A stretch of DNA of 33,203 nucleotides from Paramacrobiotus richtersi (Eukaryota; Tardigrada; Eutardigrada; Parachela; Macrobiotidae). Of this stretch, positions 1-10,155 are shown piece after piece. The notes beneath the pieces were generated by a model, which did no database searches, was not told where the DNA came from, and saw nothing but the letters and a program-made list of their open reading frames with translations. The stretch covers positions 1-33,203 of the forward strand of contig JAQGAU010000248.1 in the NCBI GenBank assembly GCA_034698045.1, written 5' to 3'. Numbering within the stretch: position 1 is the first letter of the stretch; every line of letters starts with the position of its first letter. The translations under genes were made by a program, and so were the position numbers.

Positions 1-1309
1 CGCTCCTGGGTTGCAACCAAACCTTCTTCACGTAACGCCAAATGCAGCGAATAACCCTGCGCGTTACCTGACATCCTTGTAAAGAGAGCAGAAAAAGATC
101 AACAAGTCCATTGGCCTGCACAGCTGATCGAGGGAGAAGGCAGAAAAGAGAATTACCATAGGCAATATTTTGCATATTTTCTGGAGAAAAGTCATAATAG
201 TCATTTTCTGGAGAATATTGGTCAGAATCTCGTCAGAAGTCACGGAAAAGTCTGTTTATTGGTGGAAAGGTCGTCAGTGAGTGAAAAGTTGATCAGCTGT
301 GTTTGTTTTTGGTGGTTTTTGCATAAATCACTGTGTTATCGTGATCATACCATATCAAGTGTTTGCCATCAATTTTCTTGCTGAAAACGAAGAGTTTCTG
401 GACATCTTAACTATCAGTGGACTCAGGGGTATCTGGCGATCCAACTGATTGCATCAGAAAAGCGGAAAAGAAGGACAGAGACGGGAAAAGAGTCGGGAAA
501 GTTGGAGGTTTTGCGGGATCGACGATTCACCGTATCATCGGAAACGACAATACGGCGCATACGGTAAGAGTCTGTTACTGTTAACTAATCATAGTACGGT
601 AGTACGGGCTTTTCATAGGGAAGTAAATGTTTATCTGGGTGAATAGCGTGTAGCGTGCAGATTTTTGTGAATTTTCAGAAATTAGGCGCAATTCGTTGGG
701 TATTAACAGGAATCGTATCGGTTAACATAAGATTGAACAGAGAATTTCGTATTGTGACCGGATTGAACAGTGTGTGTCGTGCAGATTTTAGTAAATTTGT
801 GGAAACTGGGCGCAAGTTGTAACGTTTTACCAGGAAGTGTATTGATTAGCGTGTGGGTGAACAGAAATTTCGTGGTAGTGTCGCATTGAGCCGGATCGTG
901 TTTTGTGTAAGCTGCACAGTGCAGTTCTTTCTTCGTGTTTTTGTTTCGTGTTTCTAGTGTTTGTCGGATATTGACACCAAGCCAAAGTAAAAGCGGATAA
1001 TTGAGAAAAAGTAAGAGTGAGGTTTTGTGGATAAAATTTGGACAGTGCTGGCTGGTGGTGATATCTGGGCATTTTTGTTTTTATTTTATTTTTATTTTAT
1101 GGAAAATTGATCATTTTATGGAAAAATAACCAGAAAATCTCGCCCGAATTTAATCGCAAATTAAATTCAAATAAATAGGTAGTTTACTGTTTACTTTATT
1201 AACAACGAGGGGGAGAATAACCTCTCGTGTAAATCTGAAGAACGTAGTGGATTACGGGAGAATTACCCGCGAATAATTGAAACGAATATTGGACCGAATA
1301 AATCCAGCC
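1..1309 (+). other. Long 5' leader of the gypsy element
   Basis: No convincing coding region is present before the gag ATG. The stretch is AT-rich, has a 124-bp imperfect tandem repeat (about 650-897), and holds a possible primer-binding-site-like TGGCGATCC at 434-442, which I do not regard as proven. It may include part of the 5' LTR, but no matching 3' copy was seen. Confidence 0.5.
650..897 (+). repeat. Two-copy ~124-bp imperfect tandem repeat in the leader
   Basis: The motif CGTGCAGATTTT occurs near 654 and again near 778. Both copies continue with similar sequence in the same order: GGCGCAA, a stretch ending in AGGAA, then GATTGAACAG/GGGTGAACAG and AATTTCGT. The copies have diverged by substitutions and small indels. 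Confidence 0.7.
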
Positions 1310-4300
1310 ATGCCTCCAAAAGGATGGAGGAAGGCAACAGCGAACCCGGAACCGATCCCGGAGGAAGCAGAACCTGTAGCAGAAGGAGCAGATGCTGTTC
1401 CAAAGGCACCGAAGAAAATCACGCTGAGTCCTCTGCAAATGACGAATTCAGTTAAATTGCGGATGGCTAACACCAAGAAAAAGCTGGACGCAGCTGCAGC
1501 GAAAGAGGCACCGAAACCGAAAACGGCAGCAGCAGTTTCAAATGCCAAAGTACCAAGAGCAGCAGCGGTTAAAGCCACCACGGCAAATGCTGCATTGGTA
1601 CCCAAGAAAAGAGGGAGACCACCGAAGAACCAACCGCTGGCGAATTCGACTGCTGTCGAACCACAGAATGATGGTGATGAGCCAGTGACGGGATCATCCT
1701 CCGAGACGACACTGACACCAAGGTCAACGCGCTCAGCGCCGTCAACAGTCGTAAGAGAAACGCCAACAGTCAGAATTGTAAAGGTTAGACCTGACGGAGG
1801 ACCATTGCCCGATCAACTCCAGCAACAAGCAAATAATAATGTAGCTGGATGGCTAGAGGCAAACGCGGATAATTTACCTCCAAGAACACCAGCAAGTGAG
1901 AACGGAGTTCCAAGAAATATCCAAAGTCAACAGCGTAGTCCAGCGATGCAAAATCGAGCAGTACAAACACCAACAGAAAGAGGAAGAGCACCAGTGACTG
2001 CAACAACAGCAGCTGTATATAAAGAACCAAGGGGAAATATCCCAAGAATTCCCGAAGGAGTAGTGGTCGGTGTGAGTGAAAGAGATTCAGTCAGCCAACC
2101 CGGAAGTAACCGTAGAGCAGCGACAGGATCTCAATTTGGTCCGGGAGTACCAGTGCTGTCTCATAAAGTCACGGAAGTACTTCAAGCGATGGCCGCGAAA
2201 TCGGTGACAGCTGAAATACGGAATCCAACTGGAATCCCGATTGTGACGTTTCAGCAACAGACAGCGAGCCAGATGAGACAGGATACACCACGGCCAACGA
2301 ATAACACGATACCGTTGGGAAGTAGTATTTATGCTACCCCACATTTGGGAGCGACGTTGGACGGGATGTTTCAATCAGAGCCAAAGCAAACGAATACGAA
2401 TGCAGCTCCTCGTCAAGCGCTTGGGAACAATTCGCAGCAGTTTGGTAGAAATAATTTCCGCCAGCAAATCGATGAGGAGGCTGAGGGTTACGAAGAGGAT
2501 AATGATGTGATTTATGTAGAACCCGATCAACTCCTGAGGAGGTCCGAAATCCAAATGGGAACGGTTGCACAGCCACATCAGCAATGGAATAATATGCAAG
2601 CAGTCCAGAATAATCCACAGCGGCAGATGAATAATGTACAAAAGGTACAGAATAACGTACCAGTTCAGCAGGTGCAGTACGTGAACCAGGGAAGAATAAA
2701 TGAAGGTATACGAGGCAGAATGGATACGGGAGTGGCTCCGTTGTTCCAACAAGTGGCTAATCAGAATGTGAGGCTACAAGGAGATTTCTTGGAGACTAGC
2801 CTGCAGTTTAAACAAGACTTGAACCGTAATAAAGCCTGCGTGTCCAATTTGCGAAAAACAAATCAAGAACAGATGGACACCATCCGGATGAATCAGTCAG
2901 AACTGCAGAGGCAGATGGACGAACAGAATGCATCGGTGTATGATATTCGGCAGAAAATGGATAATTTGATATCAGCACCGCAGCAGCAGAATTATGGAGA
3001 AACGATACAGCAGCTGTACAACAAACTGAACTGGACAGAAGAACAAATGCAGATAATTGCGGCCAATCAGCAGTATTTGCAGAGCGAGCAGACCAGAATT
3101 TCCCAACAACAGGAAGAGCAAACCCAGCTGGACGCGACAATTCAGCAGTCCAGAACGAATCAGGGAGTGCAACCAGCGGTGCAGGCGGTTCAGCCTCCAG
3201 TGGTTCAGACTGTTATCCAGCGAGTGGAAGAGGACCCAGCAGCCGTCCAAGACAGAGAAGATTTACGACAGCAAATGCATAATATGCAGAAAATGTTACT
3301 ACTGGGACCTGCTTTGCTGTATCCGAAGGAACTGGATAAAAGAGTGGAGGCGATAGAACAGCAACAGCAACAACCAGCTATGGATATGTCTGATTTGGCG
3401 GAAGCAATCAGAGGGATGAATAAAACAGTTCAAAAGCCAGTGTCAGTGCAAAAGTTTAACGGCCGGAAGCAGGATTACGAAGGTTTCAAGAAGAAGTTCC
3501 AGAAAGCGGCTAAGGTTAACGAATGGTCAGAAGAAAAACAATGTGTGGAGCTTTTACAAGCGCTCACTGGGGAAGCGGATACATGGGCGAATGGTTTGCT
3601 GGAAGGAGATGAATCTCCAGAAACATACGAAGAATGGATCGAATTAATGGATGCGAGATTTACTGACCAGTTGAGAGAACAAACGGCATTGGTTGAGCTG
3701 ATGCAACGGAAGTATAAACCAGGACAGGAAACGGTGGAGAATTATGTCGATGCCATGAAGAAATTGTTTGCGCAAAGTGGAGTAAAACTGGAAGCAACCA
3801 AGATGACGCATTTGCGCATGGGTCTGGATAGTGCTCCAGAATTACTGGCAGCAGTCGCATCGAACCCGAAACTAACATTGAAGGAATTCGAGGAGTTGTT
3901 ACAGTTGCAAATGATGACGTATCCGAAGTATCGAGAAAAGAATCAACGCAACCCGAATAAAAATCAACAGAATGGTCAGAATAACGATCAGAGGTTCCGT
4001 GGACAGTGGAAACAGCCTTACACACCAACGTATGTGCCGAATCTATCGGTGAATCAGGGAGTACCGGTGGTTCAAGTGGCTACTGATCCACAACAGCAAT
4101 GGATACAGAATAAACCGGCGCAACAGGTGTATCCAGTGTATGTGGCACAGGAAGATACGGGAGTGAATCCTGTCTACCAGCAGCCAGTCACGGTAATGCA
4201 GCAACAAATCCCAATGGTACAGCAATCAGTACCAGTAACGCAACAGCAGTTTCCGATAGTACAGCAACCAGTGCAGTATTATGCAGCCCCAGCAGCAGCA

Positions 4301-4618
4301 ACACCGGTAACCTCACAGAATAACGGTAATGGAAGTCTAGGTCCGAATCAGGTGTGGGAACAAATGGAAGACGGGACATTAACCCGCAGAGATGTGTTAC
4401 CTGGGACATTACGATGCACGTACTGTGGGTATTTCTTCCACTCAGAGGAGAGATGTTTCTTCAAACGGGACCGGATATCACAGAGTGATGTGAGGACACA
4501 AATCTTACGGTACCGCCCAGGATTTTCACAGAACGGCGAACAACAGCAGACTGGAACACCACAACGTTTTCCTGGGGGCGGACAGAATGAAGTGAGAGGA
4601 ACGAATCGACCGTCATGA
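1310..4618 (+). CDS. gag: Gag polyprotein (ends at an in-frame UGA)
   Basis: Structural capsid/nucleocapsid protein of the gypsy element, 1102 residues to the UGA. The start is the ATG at 1310; the frame is open upstream to 1277 but without ATG. Seen in order: an Ala/Pro/Lys-rich basic N terminus with an AT-hook-like KKRGRPPK near residues 99-106; a long Gln/Asn-rich region with predicted coiled coil (about 500-620); a retrotransposon Gag core at about 714-870 (FNGRKQDYEGF, LTGEADTWANGLL, YVDAMKKLFAQSGV); a second Gln-rich tract; and a canonical CCHC knuckle (C-x2-C-x4-H-x4-C) starting at C1036. At 1100 residues it is far larger than most gypsy Gags, mainly through Gln-rich sequence. Gag reading continues in the same frame after the UGA to 5014, so this stop is probably a lesion or a readthrough site. 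Confidence 0.9.
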   Translation: MPPKGWRKATANPEPIPEEAEPVAEGADAVPKAPKKITLSPLQMTNSVKLRMANTKKKLDAAAAKEAPKPKTAAAVSNAKVPRAAAVKATTANAALVPKKRGRPPKNQPLANSTAVEPQNDGDEPVTGSSSETTLTPRSTRSAPSTVVRETPTVRIVKVRPDGGPLPDQLQQQANNNVAGWLEANADNLPPRTPASENGVPRNIQSQQRSPAMQNRAVQTPTERGRAPVTATTAAVYKEPRGNIPRIPEGVVVGVSERDSVSQPGSNRRAATGSQFGPGVPVLSHKVTEVLQAMAAKSVTAEIRNPTGIPIVTFQQQTASQMRQDTPRPTNNTIPLGSSIYATPHLGATLDGMFQSEPKQTNTNAAPRQALGNNSQQFGRNNFRQQIDEEAEGYEEDNDVIYVEPDQLLRRSEIQMGTVAQPHQQWNNMQAVQNNPQRQMNNVQKVQNNVPVQQVQYVNQGRINEGIRGRMDTGVAPLFQQVANQNVRLQGDFLETSLQFKQDLNRNKACVSNLRKTNQEQMDTIRMNQSELQRQMDEQNASVYDIRQKMDNLISAPQQQNYGETIQQLYNKLNWTEEQMQIIAANQQYLQSEQTRISQQQEEQTQLDATIQQSRTNQGVQPAVQAVQPPVVQTVIQRVEEDPAAVQDREDLRQQMHNMQKMLLLGPALLYPKELDKRVEAIEQQQQQPAMDMSDLAEAIRGMNKTVQKPVSVQKFNGRKQDYEGFKKKFQKAAKVNEWSEEKQCVELLQALTGEADTWANGLLEGDESPETYEEWIELMDARFTDQLREQTALVELMQRKYKPGQETVENYVDAMKKLFAQSGVKLEATKMTHLRMGLDSAPELLAAVASNPKLTLKEFEELLQLQMMTYPKYREKNQRNPNKNQQNGQNNDQRFRGQWKQPYTPTYVPNLSVNQGVPVVQVATDPQQQWIQNKPAQQVYPVYVAQEDTGVNPVYQQPVTVMQQQIPMVQQSVPVTQQQFPIVQQPVQYYAAPAAATPVTSQNNGNGSLGPNQVWEQMEDGTLTRRDVLPGTLRCTYCGYFFHSEERCFFKRDRISQSDVRTQILRYRPGFSQNGEQQQTGTPQRFPGGGQNEVRGTNRPS

Positions 4619-5014
4619 CAGAATAATCGCCAACCGTTTCCGAGATTTCAGTCAGGAAATCGAGGCAACCAGCAGCAGCAACAAAAGACGTATGGTCAAA
4701 TCCCGAGAGGATTTCAGCAGACGAGGCCGTTTAATGGGAATCGACAGCAATCGACTGGGAATAACCAGCAGTTTAACGGTGGCCAGCAGTTCAATGGTCG
4801 GCAGGGATCCGGACAAGGGATGCAGCCACCTGTGCAGCAGAACCAGCAACCACAGGGAGTCCCGGTACAGAACGTACAGAGCAGTCAACCAGTCCAGGAT
4901 TCGGCAGATTACAGCCCGAGTCAAGCGTACACGTTGCAGTACTGGAATAACGTTAAGGCAAGTGGGCGGAGTCCCGGCGATGGACGGCTGTCGTTAAACT
5001 TGAACGGTCAGTAG
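4619..5014 (+). CDS. C-terminal Gag segment beyond the in-frame UGA
   Basis: The gag frame reopens immediately after the UGA at 4616-4618 and runs about 131 codons to the UAG at 5012-5014. The composition (Gln/Asn/Gly/Arg-rich, with QQQQQ, FNGGQQFNG and PPVQQNQQPQG) is the same as the preceding Gag tail, so this is the original Gag C terminus rather than a chance ORF. The putative -1 frameshift site for pol lies at its very end. Only a ribosome that passes the UGA could reach that site. Confidence 0.8.
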   Translation, partial: QNNRQPFPRFQSGNRGNQQQQQKTYGQIPRGFQQTRPFNGNRQQSTGNNQQFNGGQQFNGRQGSGQGMQPPVQQNQQPQGVPVQNVQSSQPVQDSADYSPSQAYTLQYWNNVKASGRSPGDGRLSLNLNGQ

Positions 5015-5054
5015 GGAATGGTGGCCCGACTGACCCTAAATCGCCAAAACCACC
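4993..5054 (+). promoter_or_regulatory. Putative gag-pol -1 programmed ribosomal frameshift signal
   Basis: The heptamer GTTAAAC (4993-4999) sits in gag phase as G TTA AAC, inside the 58-nt gag/pol overlap (pol frame opens after a stop at 4954; gag stops at 5014). After a 6-nt spacer, GGTCAGT (5006-5012) pairs with ACTGACC (5029-5035). The stem continues past one A-G mismatch with GGG (5014-5016) and CCC (5025-5027), leaving an 8-nt loop. Loop bases GGTGG (5020-5024) are complementary to CCACC at 5050-5054, which would make an H-type pseudoknot. GUUAAAC is a known functional slippery heptamer in arteriviruses. Efficiency is unmeasured. Confidence 0.7.
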
Positions 5055-8000
5055 CGACAAGGATAACCCAATTGAACCGGAAGTGGGGATGTTTAGGACT
5101 GAGATCCTGGACAATACGATAGCCCTGAAGCTGCAAGTGTATGAATTGAGCGAGCTGACGAAAACATGGGAGTTGCGAGTGTTCGACAACAACCAGCCAA
5201 GCAAACAGAAGATGATGACTTGTTGGTGTGAAATAAATAACATACCATTACAAGCCATTGTGGATACGGGCGCAGTATGTACATTGATTTCGGAAGGCTT
5301 TGTGGACCACTACAGGATGACGAAAATTCCTCTGAAGCAACCGCGTACAGTCGTAGGTGTTGGAGGAGCGAGAGTAAACGTCACACAGTTTGTGGTCATC
5401 ACGATTAAAATCCTGAATACGGTTTGCACACATCAGGCATTGGTTTGGCCTTGGACGGACATTGAGCAGATACTGCTTGGATGTGATTTCCTGAAGTCAA
5501 AGCCTTTCGTACTGGATTTTGGGAAGATGAAACTGCTGGTAAAAGAGGACGAGCTAATGCAGCACCTGCAACGGAAAGTGATTGCTGGAAGAATCCTTAC
5601 GCAGCAGAGGGACAAACCGGGTAAATATATCCCGTCTATGGATATCGTATGGGACTTGGGAACAGAAGAGTACGATTGCAATGCAGTGATAACTTTTCTG
5701 GAGCAGCTGCAGCGGTTGAAATGCATCCAGGAAAGAGAACCAGTCGTAATCCCCCCAAGCTGTACGAAGTTGGTCTGTACTGTATGGTGGCCGGATAAAT
5801 ACTCGCAGGATCCCACACTGTTTACGGAAGAAGATATCTGGGACATCCATACGCAGATCTATAGCCTGCCCATGATGTGGAAAAAGCGCATGGAAGCATT
5901 CTTGCCGATGTCTCGGGATGAAATGATGTTACATCAACCGGAGTATGGTTCTCTCGAGGGACACGAGCAAATCACTGATACCCATGTGATTAAACCGACA
6001 ATGCAGTTTGACTTGGAGAATAATGCAGAGCGCAACGAGTCGGAAGTCTACGCAAGTCAGAAAAAGGATGAATTGCTGAATAAAACAGAAATGGATACGC
6101 AAAAGCTTCATGCAGAACCGAAGGCATCGGTTCCGCAGTTCGATTGTGACTGGAATACGGAAGATGGTTGGTTAACGGGACAGTATCCGAAAAACAGGAA
6201 TGACCGCAATGTCAATGAACTACGACGACGAGCAACTGTATGGCCAACGATTAATCAGGCCAGCATCGTGTACCCAACCCAAGACGTTTTCCTTCCTGAA
6301 ACAGAAGAAGAAATTGAGCATGGAATGGACTACGATAACGAGAATAACGATTTGAGCAGCGAGATGAATAAATGCGAAGAGCTGCGGATGAATGGAGCAA
6401 ATGTCCTGGAGATGTACGATCAGGAAGTTGGCAAACTGGAAAGTGAAGTGCTCCAACCACAGCAAGCACAAGTTGACGAAAGCGACTGGAAAAACGTCAG
6501 GAAGAAGAGGCGATCAGTTGAAAAAGTCCAGTCAAGAACAGACCGGAAAGTCTTTAAACTAGAGATAAAAGGGAAGCAATACACTGGTTGGCGAAGATTA
6601 ACAGAGCATCCGATCAACATATTGGATGTGGGCGTTACCGATGTTGACAAGCCGGAAGCCAATCAGGAAACGATACAGCAACCGCATGAAGAAACAACTG
6701 TACAGTGTACAGCGGATACCGCATTACGAGAAGAGACAGCTGAAAGAATTCAACAGCAAAAGGTGGCATCGTTTCACGCAGAACCGAAGGCACCAGGAAT
6801 AAAAGTGGGAAGAGAGAATTTTGCTTCAGAAGATGAGGGATGGCACGACCTTTCGGATTCGGAAGTGGAGCCAGAACAAGAGAAAACATTTCCGGGAGTA
6901 TTTTCGTTTGAGACGGAGACGGTACAGAATAAGCCAATGAATAAACTCGATGACTTGCCAGTGACAAAACTCGATGACTTGCCAACAGAACTGAAAGCGG
7001 TCCGGAAGCTGGAAACAGGATCAATTGCTGAGAGCGCAGTGGGTAATTTCCCCGTTGACAAAATTTTGAAAGAAATGAAACGTAGCAAACACTTCGTGAA
7101 AGGTGACATAACCAGTATGTACTTACTGCGTTATCAGCAATTGACGGAAGAAACTAACAAGAAAACAGTGGAGCGTTTGGACCGCGTGTATTTGTTGGAC
7201 AGAGCAAAGATTAACGTAGCTGACAAAGAAGCTGAACCGTATTGGCAAACCTTGTTAACGATGTACCAGGATGAAGATCCGTCTCAACAGAAATTATTTG
7301 AAGATAAACGAACGATATCCCGGGAGAAAGCAAGACTAAGAAAAGCTATGGATCTCTCTCAAGTTCCCACAAGCGAATTAAAGCAAATGTTAACGGATGT
7401 GCTGTTGGATTCTCAGGATTACATTTTTCCAGTACGACGTGGAAAATATGAGCTGTCAACGGAAGCGAATAAAATTCACCAAGAAATGCGGAAAATGAGA
7501 GCGATTTTACGGGAAAGGAAAAGAGCTGTACGGAGACAGAAAATGCGGGATAAAGAGGATGCGGAGGTTAACATGGTGTCGGCCAGTAATTTGGATGGAA
7601 GTGCACATAGTGTGACACCGTTCGGGGGTTGTCCTGGCCCACCGCGGAATAATGAAGACGGGGCGGAAACGAGTGATTCGGGTTTCGATATGTCCGATGA
7701 CGAGGATACGCCGGAAAGAAACCAGGATAAAGCACATGATTTACCGGAAGCTGAGAATAAACAGCACCAGACAGCAGATTCCGGATTGGAAGAAACTGAC
7801 GATGAGAGAATAACGGTTGCCAGTCTGGAGATTTTGGATAAAGTGGATGGCGTAGCAGAAAGAAGAAAGATTCGGAAAAAGAAAATGAACGATAAAGAAT
7901 TCTTGCGAGTGTACACAGCGCAGGATTATGTGACGAAAGCGAAATCGTGGCAACCAATCGAAGTGAGAGTGTTGAACTGGCATCGGGCACGGACCAATCA

Positions 8001-10155
8001 GTTCATGTTTACACCGAACCCGTTGGTGTATACCGGACAGAAAGTGGATGTACTACCTGGAGTGGTGCAGCCGACAAAGGGAAACTTCATGGTATTAGCC
8101 TCGAATAATTCGGAGAAAAATCAGCTGATTAAATCGGGAACACTGCTCGGATATATCGAGAGTTATGAAGAATTACCCGAGGAGGAGATGGTTAATACCG
8201 TGAGAGACTACACACCGGAGGAAGATGCAGAATTTGAAGTAATGCTGCAAAAGCAGAATGTCAACCCGAAATTAACGGAGGAAGAGAGAAAATGTATCAT
8301 GGATTTATTTCGAAAATTTCGAGAGATTTTCCCGACAAAACGACGACCATATGGAGAAGGCGATGTGGCCAATCATGAAATCGACACTGGAAATCACGCA
8401 CCGATTAAGTGCTTGCCAACACGGACGTCCTGGTCTGGAAGGCAAATGATGTCGAATCACGTAAAGGAAATGCTGGAAAAGGGAATAGTTAGACCGTCGT
8501 GTTCACCGTGGAGCTTTCCAGTTGTAATGGCCCAGAAGAAAGATGGGAGTACAAGGTTCTGTGTGAACTACATCAAGCTTAACCAGATAACGAGGAAAAA
8601 TGTATACCCTTTGCCCATTGCGGAGGATTTGCTTGCGGAAGTAGCAGGCTCGGCATTCTTCACGGGAATTGACTGCGCATCTGGATTTTGGCAGCTGAAG
8701 GTACACGAGAACAGCATTGAGAAAACAGCGTTCTGTACACCGGAGGGATTATTCGAATTTCTCCGTATGCCATTTGGACTCACGAATGCACAAGCAACGT
8801 TCCAGGCTGCTATGGATAAAGCGTTTAAGGACCTGAAGCACCACGGGGTGTTGGTGTATTTAGACGACATTATCGTCTACGCTGCGACCTTTGTGGAAAT
8901 GATGAATCGATTGGAAGCAACGTTGGAGGCATTGCGAGTAGCAGGAATAACAATTCAGCCGAAGAAATGTGCATTTGCCATGCCCGACTTACACTTCTTG
9001 GGACACATCGTCTCCAAGGAAGGAATACGTTGTGACCCCGACAAGATTAATGCCGTTAGAAATTTTCCGAAGCCTACAACATTGAGAGAATTGCGTAGTT
9101 TCCTTGGTTTGGCGAATTACTACAGGAAATTTATCAAGCATTATGCGCGGATTGCGAGACCATTGACGTACCTTCTCTCAGCGGATAGAGATGTGAAGAA
9201 TGATTGGGGAAGTGAGCAGGATCATGCCTTTGAAGACTTGAAAACGAAGCTTACGGAAGCGCCCATACTCGTGAAGTTCGACCCGGAAAAGCCCGTCATA
9301 ATTGAGTGCGACGCTAGCGGGATAGGAATCGGAGCGGTACTACAGCAAAACGAACGACCAATTGCGTACGCAAGTCGACTACTGCACGACGCCGAGAAAA
9401 ACTACACAGTTAGTGAACTGGAGTGTTTGGCGGTTGTGTTTGCTGTTACCAAGTTCCGGCAATATGTTGACTATACGGAGTTCACAGTCAGGACAGATCA
9501 CCAAGCGTTGACACAATTGTTCAAGTGCCGGGATAATAACGCGAGACATACGCGTTGGGCATTGTTACTTGGTGGATATAAGATTAAAATCGCTTATCGG
9601 AAGGGGAAAGAGTCTGAAAATGTGGATTCACTCAGTCGATGTCCTGTTGGCCCAGCACCTCCATACGAAATGGATGAGTTGCCTAATTTTGGTGATTATA
9701 ATAACGAAATTTCGCCCATAAATGTGGTCACCGTGGAAATGGATAAATTACCGGAAACAGAGGAATTTGGGAATGATTTCCTGCGAAACGAACAGTTGAA
9801 AGATTTGCACTTGGAGAAGTTAATTCAGACGATCGAAAGTGCAACAGGAAGGGAAGAATTACCCAAACACCTGAAACGCTTCCAAATGTACAATGGTGTG
9901 TTGTACAGGACACAGATGCGAGACGACGTGCTGACGAAGAAATTTGTGGTGCCGCATCAGATGCGTGATGACGTTATGCGGTCGATGCACGATTCACCGT
10001 TGGCAGGACACCTCGGTTCAGGGAAGACAATCAATGCGATACGTACACGATTTTACTGGAACGGACTGGATACAGATGTCGAGGAGTATGTGAGAGAATG
10101 TCAGCATTGTCAATTCCGCAAGACATCGAGAAAGCTCCATACGGGAAGTTACTGA
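4999..10155 (+). CDS. pol: Pol polyprotein: protease, long linker, reverse transcriptase, RNase H, integrase zinc domain
   Basis: The frame has no plausible own start near its 5' end and is in the -1 phase from gag, so it is probably made as Gag-Pol. Counting from GTG 5083: aspartic protease motif VDTGA with D61; then about 900 residues of charged, low-complexity linker with a repeated HAEPKA...ED(E)GW module (about 6107 and 6773) and LDDLP repeats; a pre-RT segment near 960-1030; RT from about 1060 with FCVNYIKLN, MPFGLTNA and catalytic YLDD (Y1259, D1261, D1262); RNase H with ECDAS (D1410), SELE and RTDHQA; then the integrase HHCC zinc domain (H1636, H1643, C1673, C1676). The ORF ends at 10155, just after the zinc domain, where the integrase core continues in another frame. 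RT and RNase H look catalytically intact. Confidence 0.93.
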   Translation, partial: LERSVGNGGPTDPKSPKPPDKDNPIEPEVGMFRTEILDNTIALKLQVYELSELTKTWELRVFDNNQPSKQKMMTCWCEINNIPLQAIVDTGAVCTLISEGFVDHYRMTKIPLKQPRTVVGVGGARVNVTQFVVITIKILNTVCTHQALVWPWTDIEQILLGCDFLKSKPFVLDFGKMKLLVKEDELMQHLQRKVIAGRILTQQRDKPGKYIPSMDIVWDLGTEEYDCNAVITFLEQLQRLKCIQEREPVVIPPSCTKLVCTVWWPDKYSQDPTLFTEEDIWDIHTQIYSLPMMWKKRMEAFLPMSRDEMMLHQPEYGSLEGHEQITDTHVIKPTMQFDLENNAERNESEVYASQKKDELLNKTEMDTQKLHAEPKASVPQFDCDWNTEDGWLTGQYPKNRNDRNVNELRRRATVWPTINQASIVYPTQDVFLPETEEEIEHGMDYDNENNDLSSEMNKCEELRMNGANVLEMYDQEVGKLESEVLQPQQAQVDESDWKNVRKKRRSVEKVQSRTDRKVFKLEIKGKQYTGWRRLTEHPINILDVGVTDVDKPEANQETIQQPHEETTVQCTADTALREETAERIQQQKVASFHAEPKAPGIKVGRENFASEDEGWHDLSDSEVEPEQEKTFPGVFSFETETVQNKPMNKLDDLPVTKLDDLPTELKAVRKLETGSIAESAVGNFPVDKILKEMKRSKHFVKGDITSMYLLRYQQLTEETNKKTVERLDRVYLLDRAKINVADKEAEPYWQTLLTMYQDEDPSQQKLFEDKRTISREKARLRKAMDLSQVPTSELKQMLTDVLLDSQDYIFPVRRGKYELSTEANKIHQEMRKMRAILRERKRAVRRQKMRDKEDAEVNMVSASNLDGSAHSVTPFGGCPGPPRNNEDGAETSDSGFDMSDDEDTPERNQDKAHDLPEAENKQHQTADSGLEETDDERITVASLEILDKVDGVAERRKIRKKKMNDKEFLRVYTAQDYVTKAKSWQPIEVRVLNWHRARTNQFMFTPNPLVYTGQKVDVLPGVVQPTKGNFMVLASNNSEKNQLIKSGTLLGYIESYEELPEEEMVNTVRDYTPEEDAEFEVMLQKQNVNPKLTEEERKCIMDLFRKFREIFPTKRRPYGEGDVANHEIDTGNHAPIKCLPTRTSWSGRQMMSNHVKEMLEKGIVRPSCSPWSFPVVMAQKKDGSTRFCVNYIKLNQITRKNVYPLPIAEDLLAEVAGSAFFTGIDCASGFWQLKVHENSIEKTAFCTPEGLFEFLRMPFGLTNAQATFQAAMDKAFKDLKHHGVLVYLDDIIVYAATFVEMMNRLEATLEALRVAGITIQPKKCAFAMPDLHFLGHIVSKEGIRCDPDKINAVRNFPKPTTLRELRSFLGLANYYRKFIKHYARIARPLTYLLSADRDVKNDWGSEQDHAFEDLKTKLTEAPILVKFDPEKPVIIECDASGIGIGAVLQQNERPIAYASRLLHDAEKNYTVSELECLAVVFAVTKFRQYVDYTEFTVRTDHQALTQLFKCRDNNARHTRWALLLGGYKIKIAYRKGKESENVDSLSRCPVGPAPPYEMDELPNFGDYNNEISPINVVTVEMDKLPETEEFGNDFLRNEQLKDLHLEKLIQTIESATGREELPKHLKRFQMYNGVLYRTQMRDDVLTKKFVVPHQMRDDVMRSMHDSPLAGHLGSGKTINAIRTRFYWNGLDTDVEEYVRECQHCQFRKTSRKLHTGSY

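Noticed and set aside
434-451. TGGCGATCC as a tRNA primer binding site marking the end of a 5' LTR
   Set aside because: If true, 1-433 should be repeated near the 3' end of the element; no such match was seen, so it is only a weak candidate.
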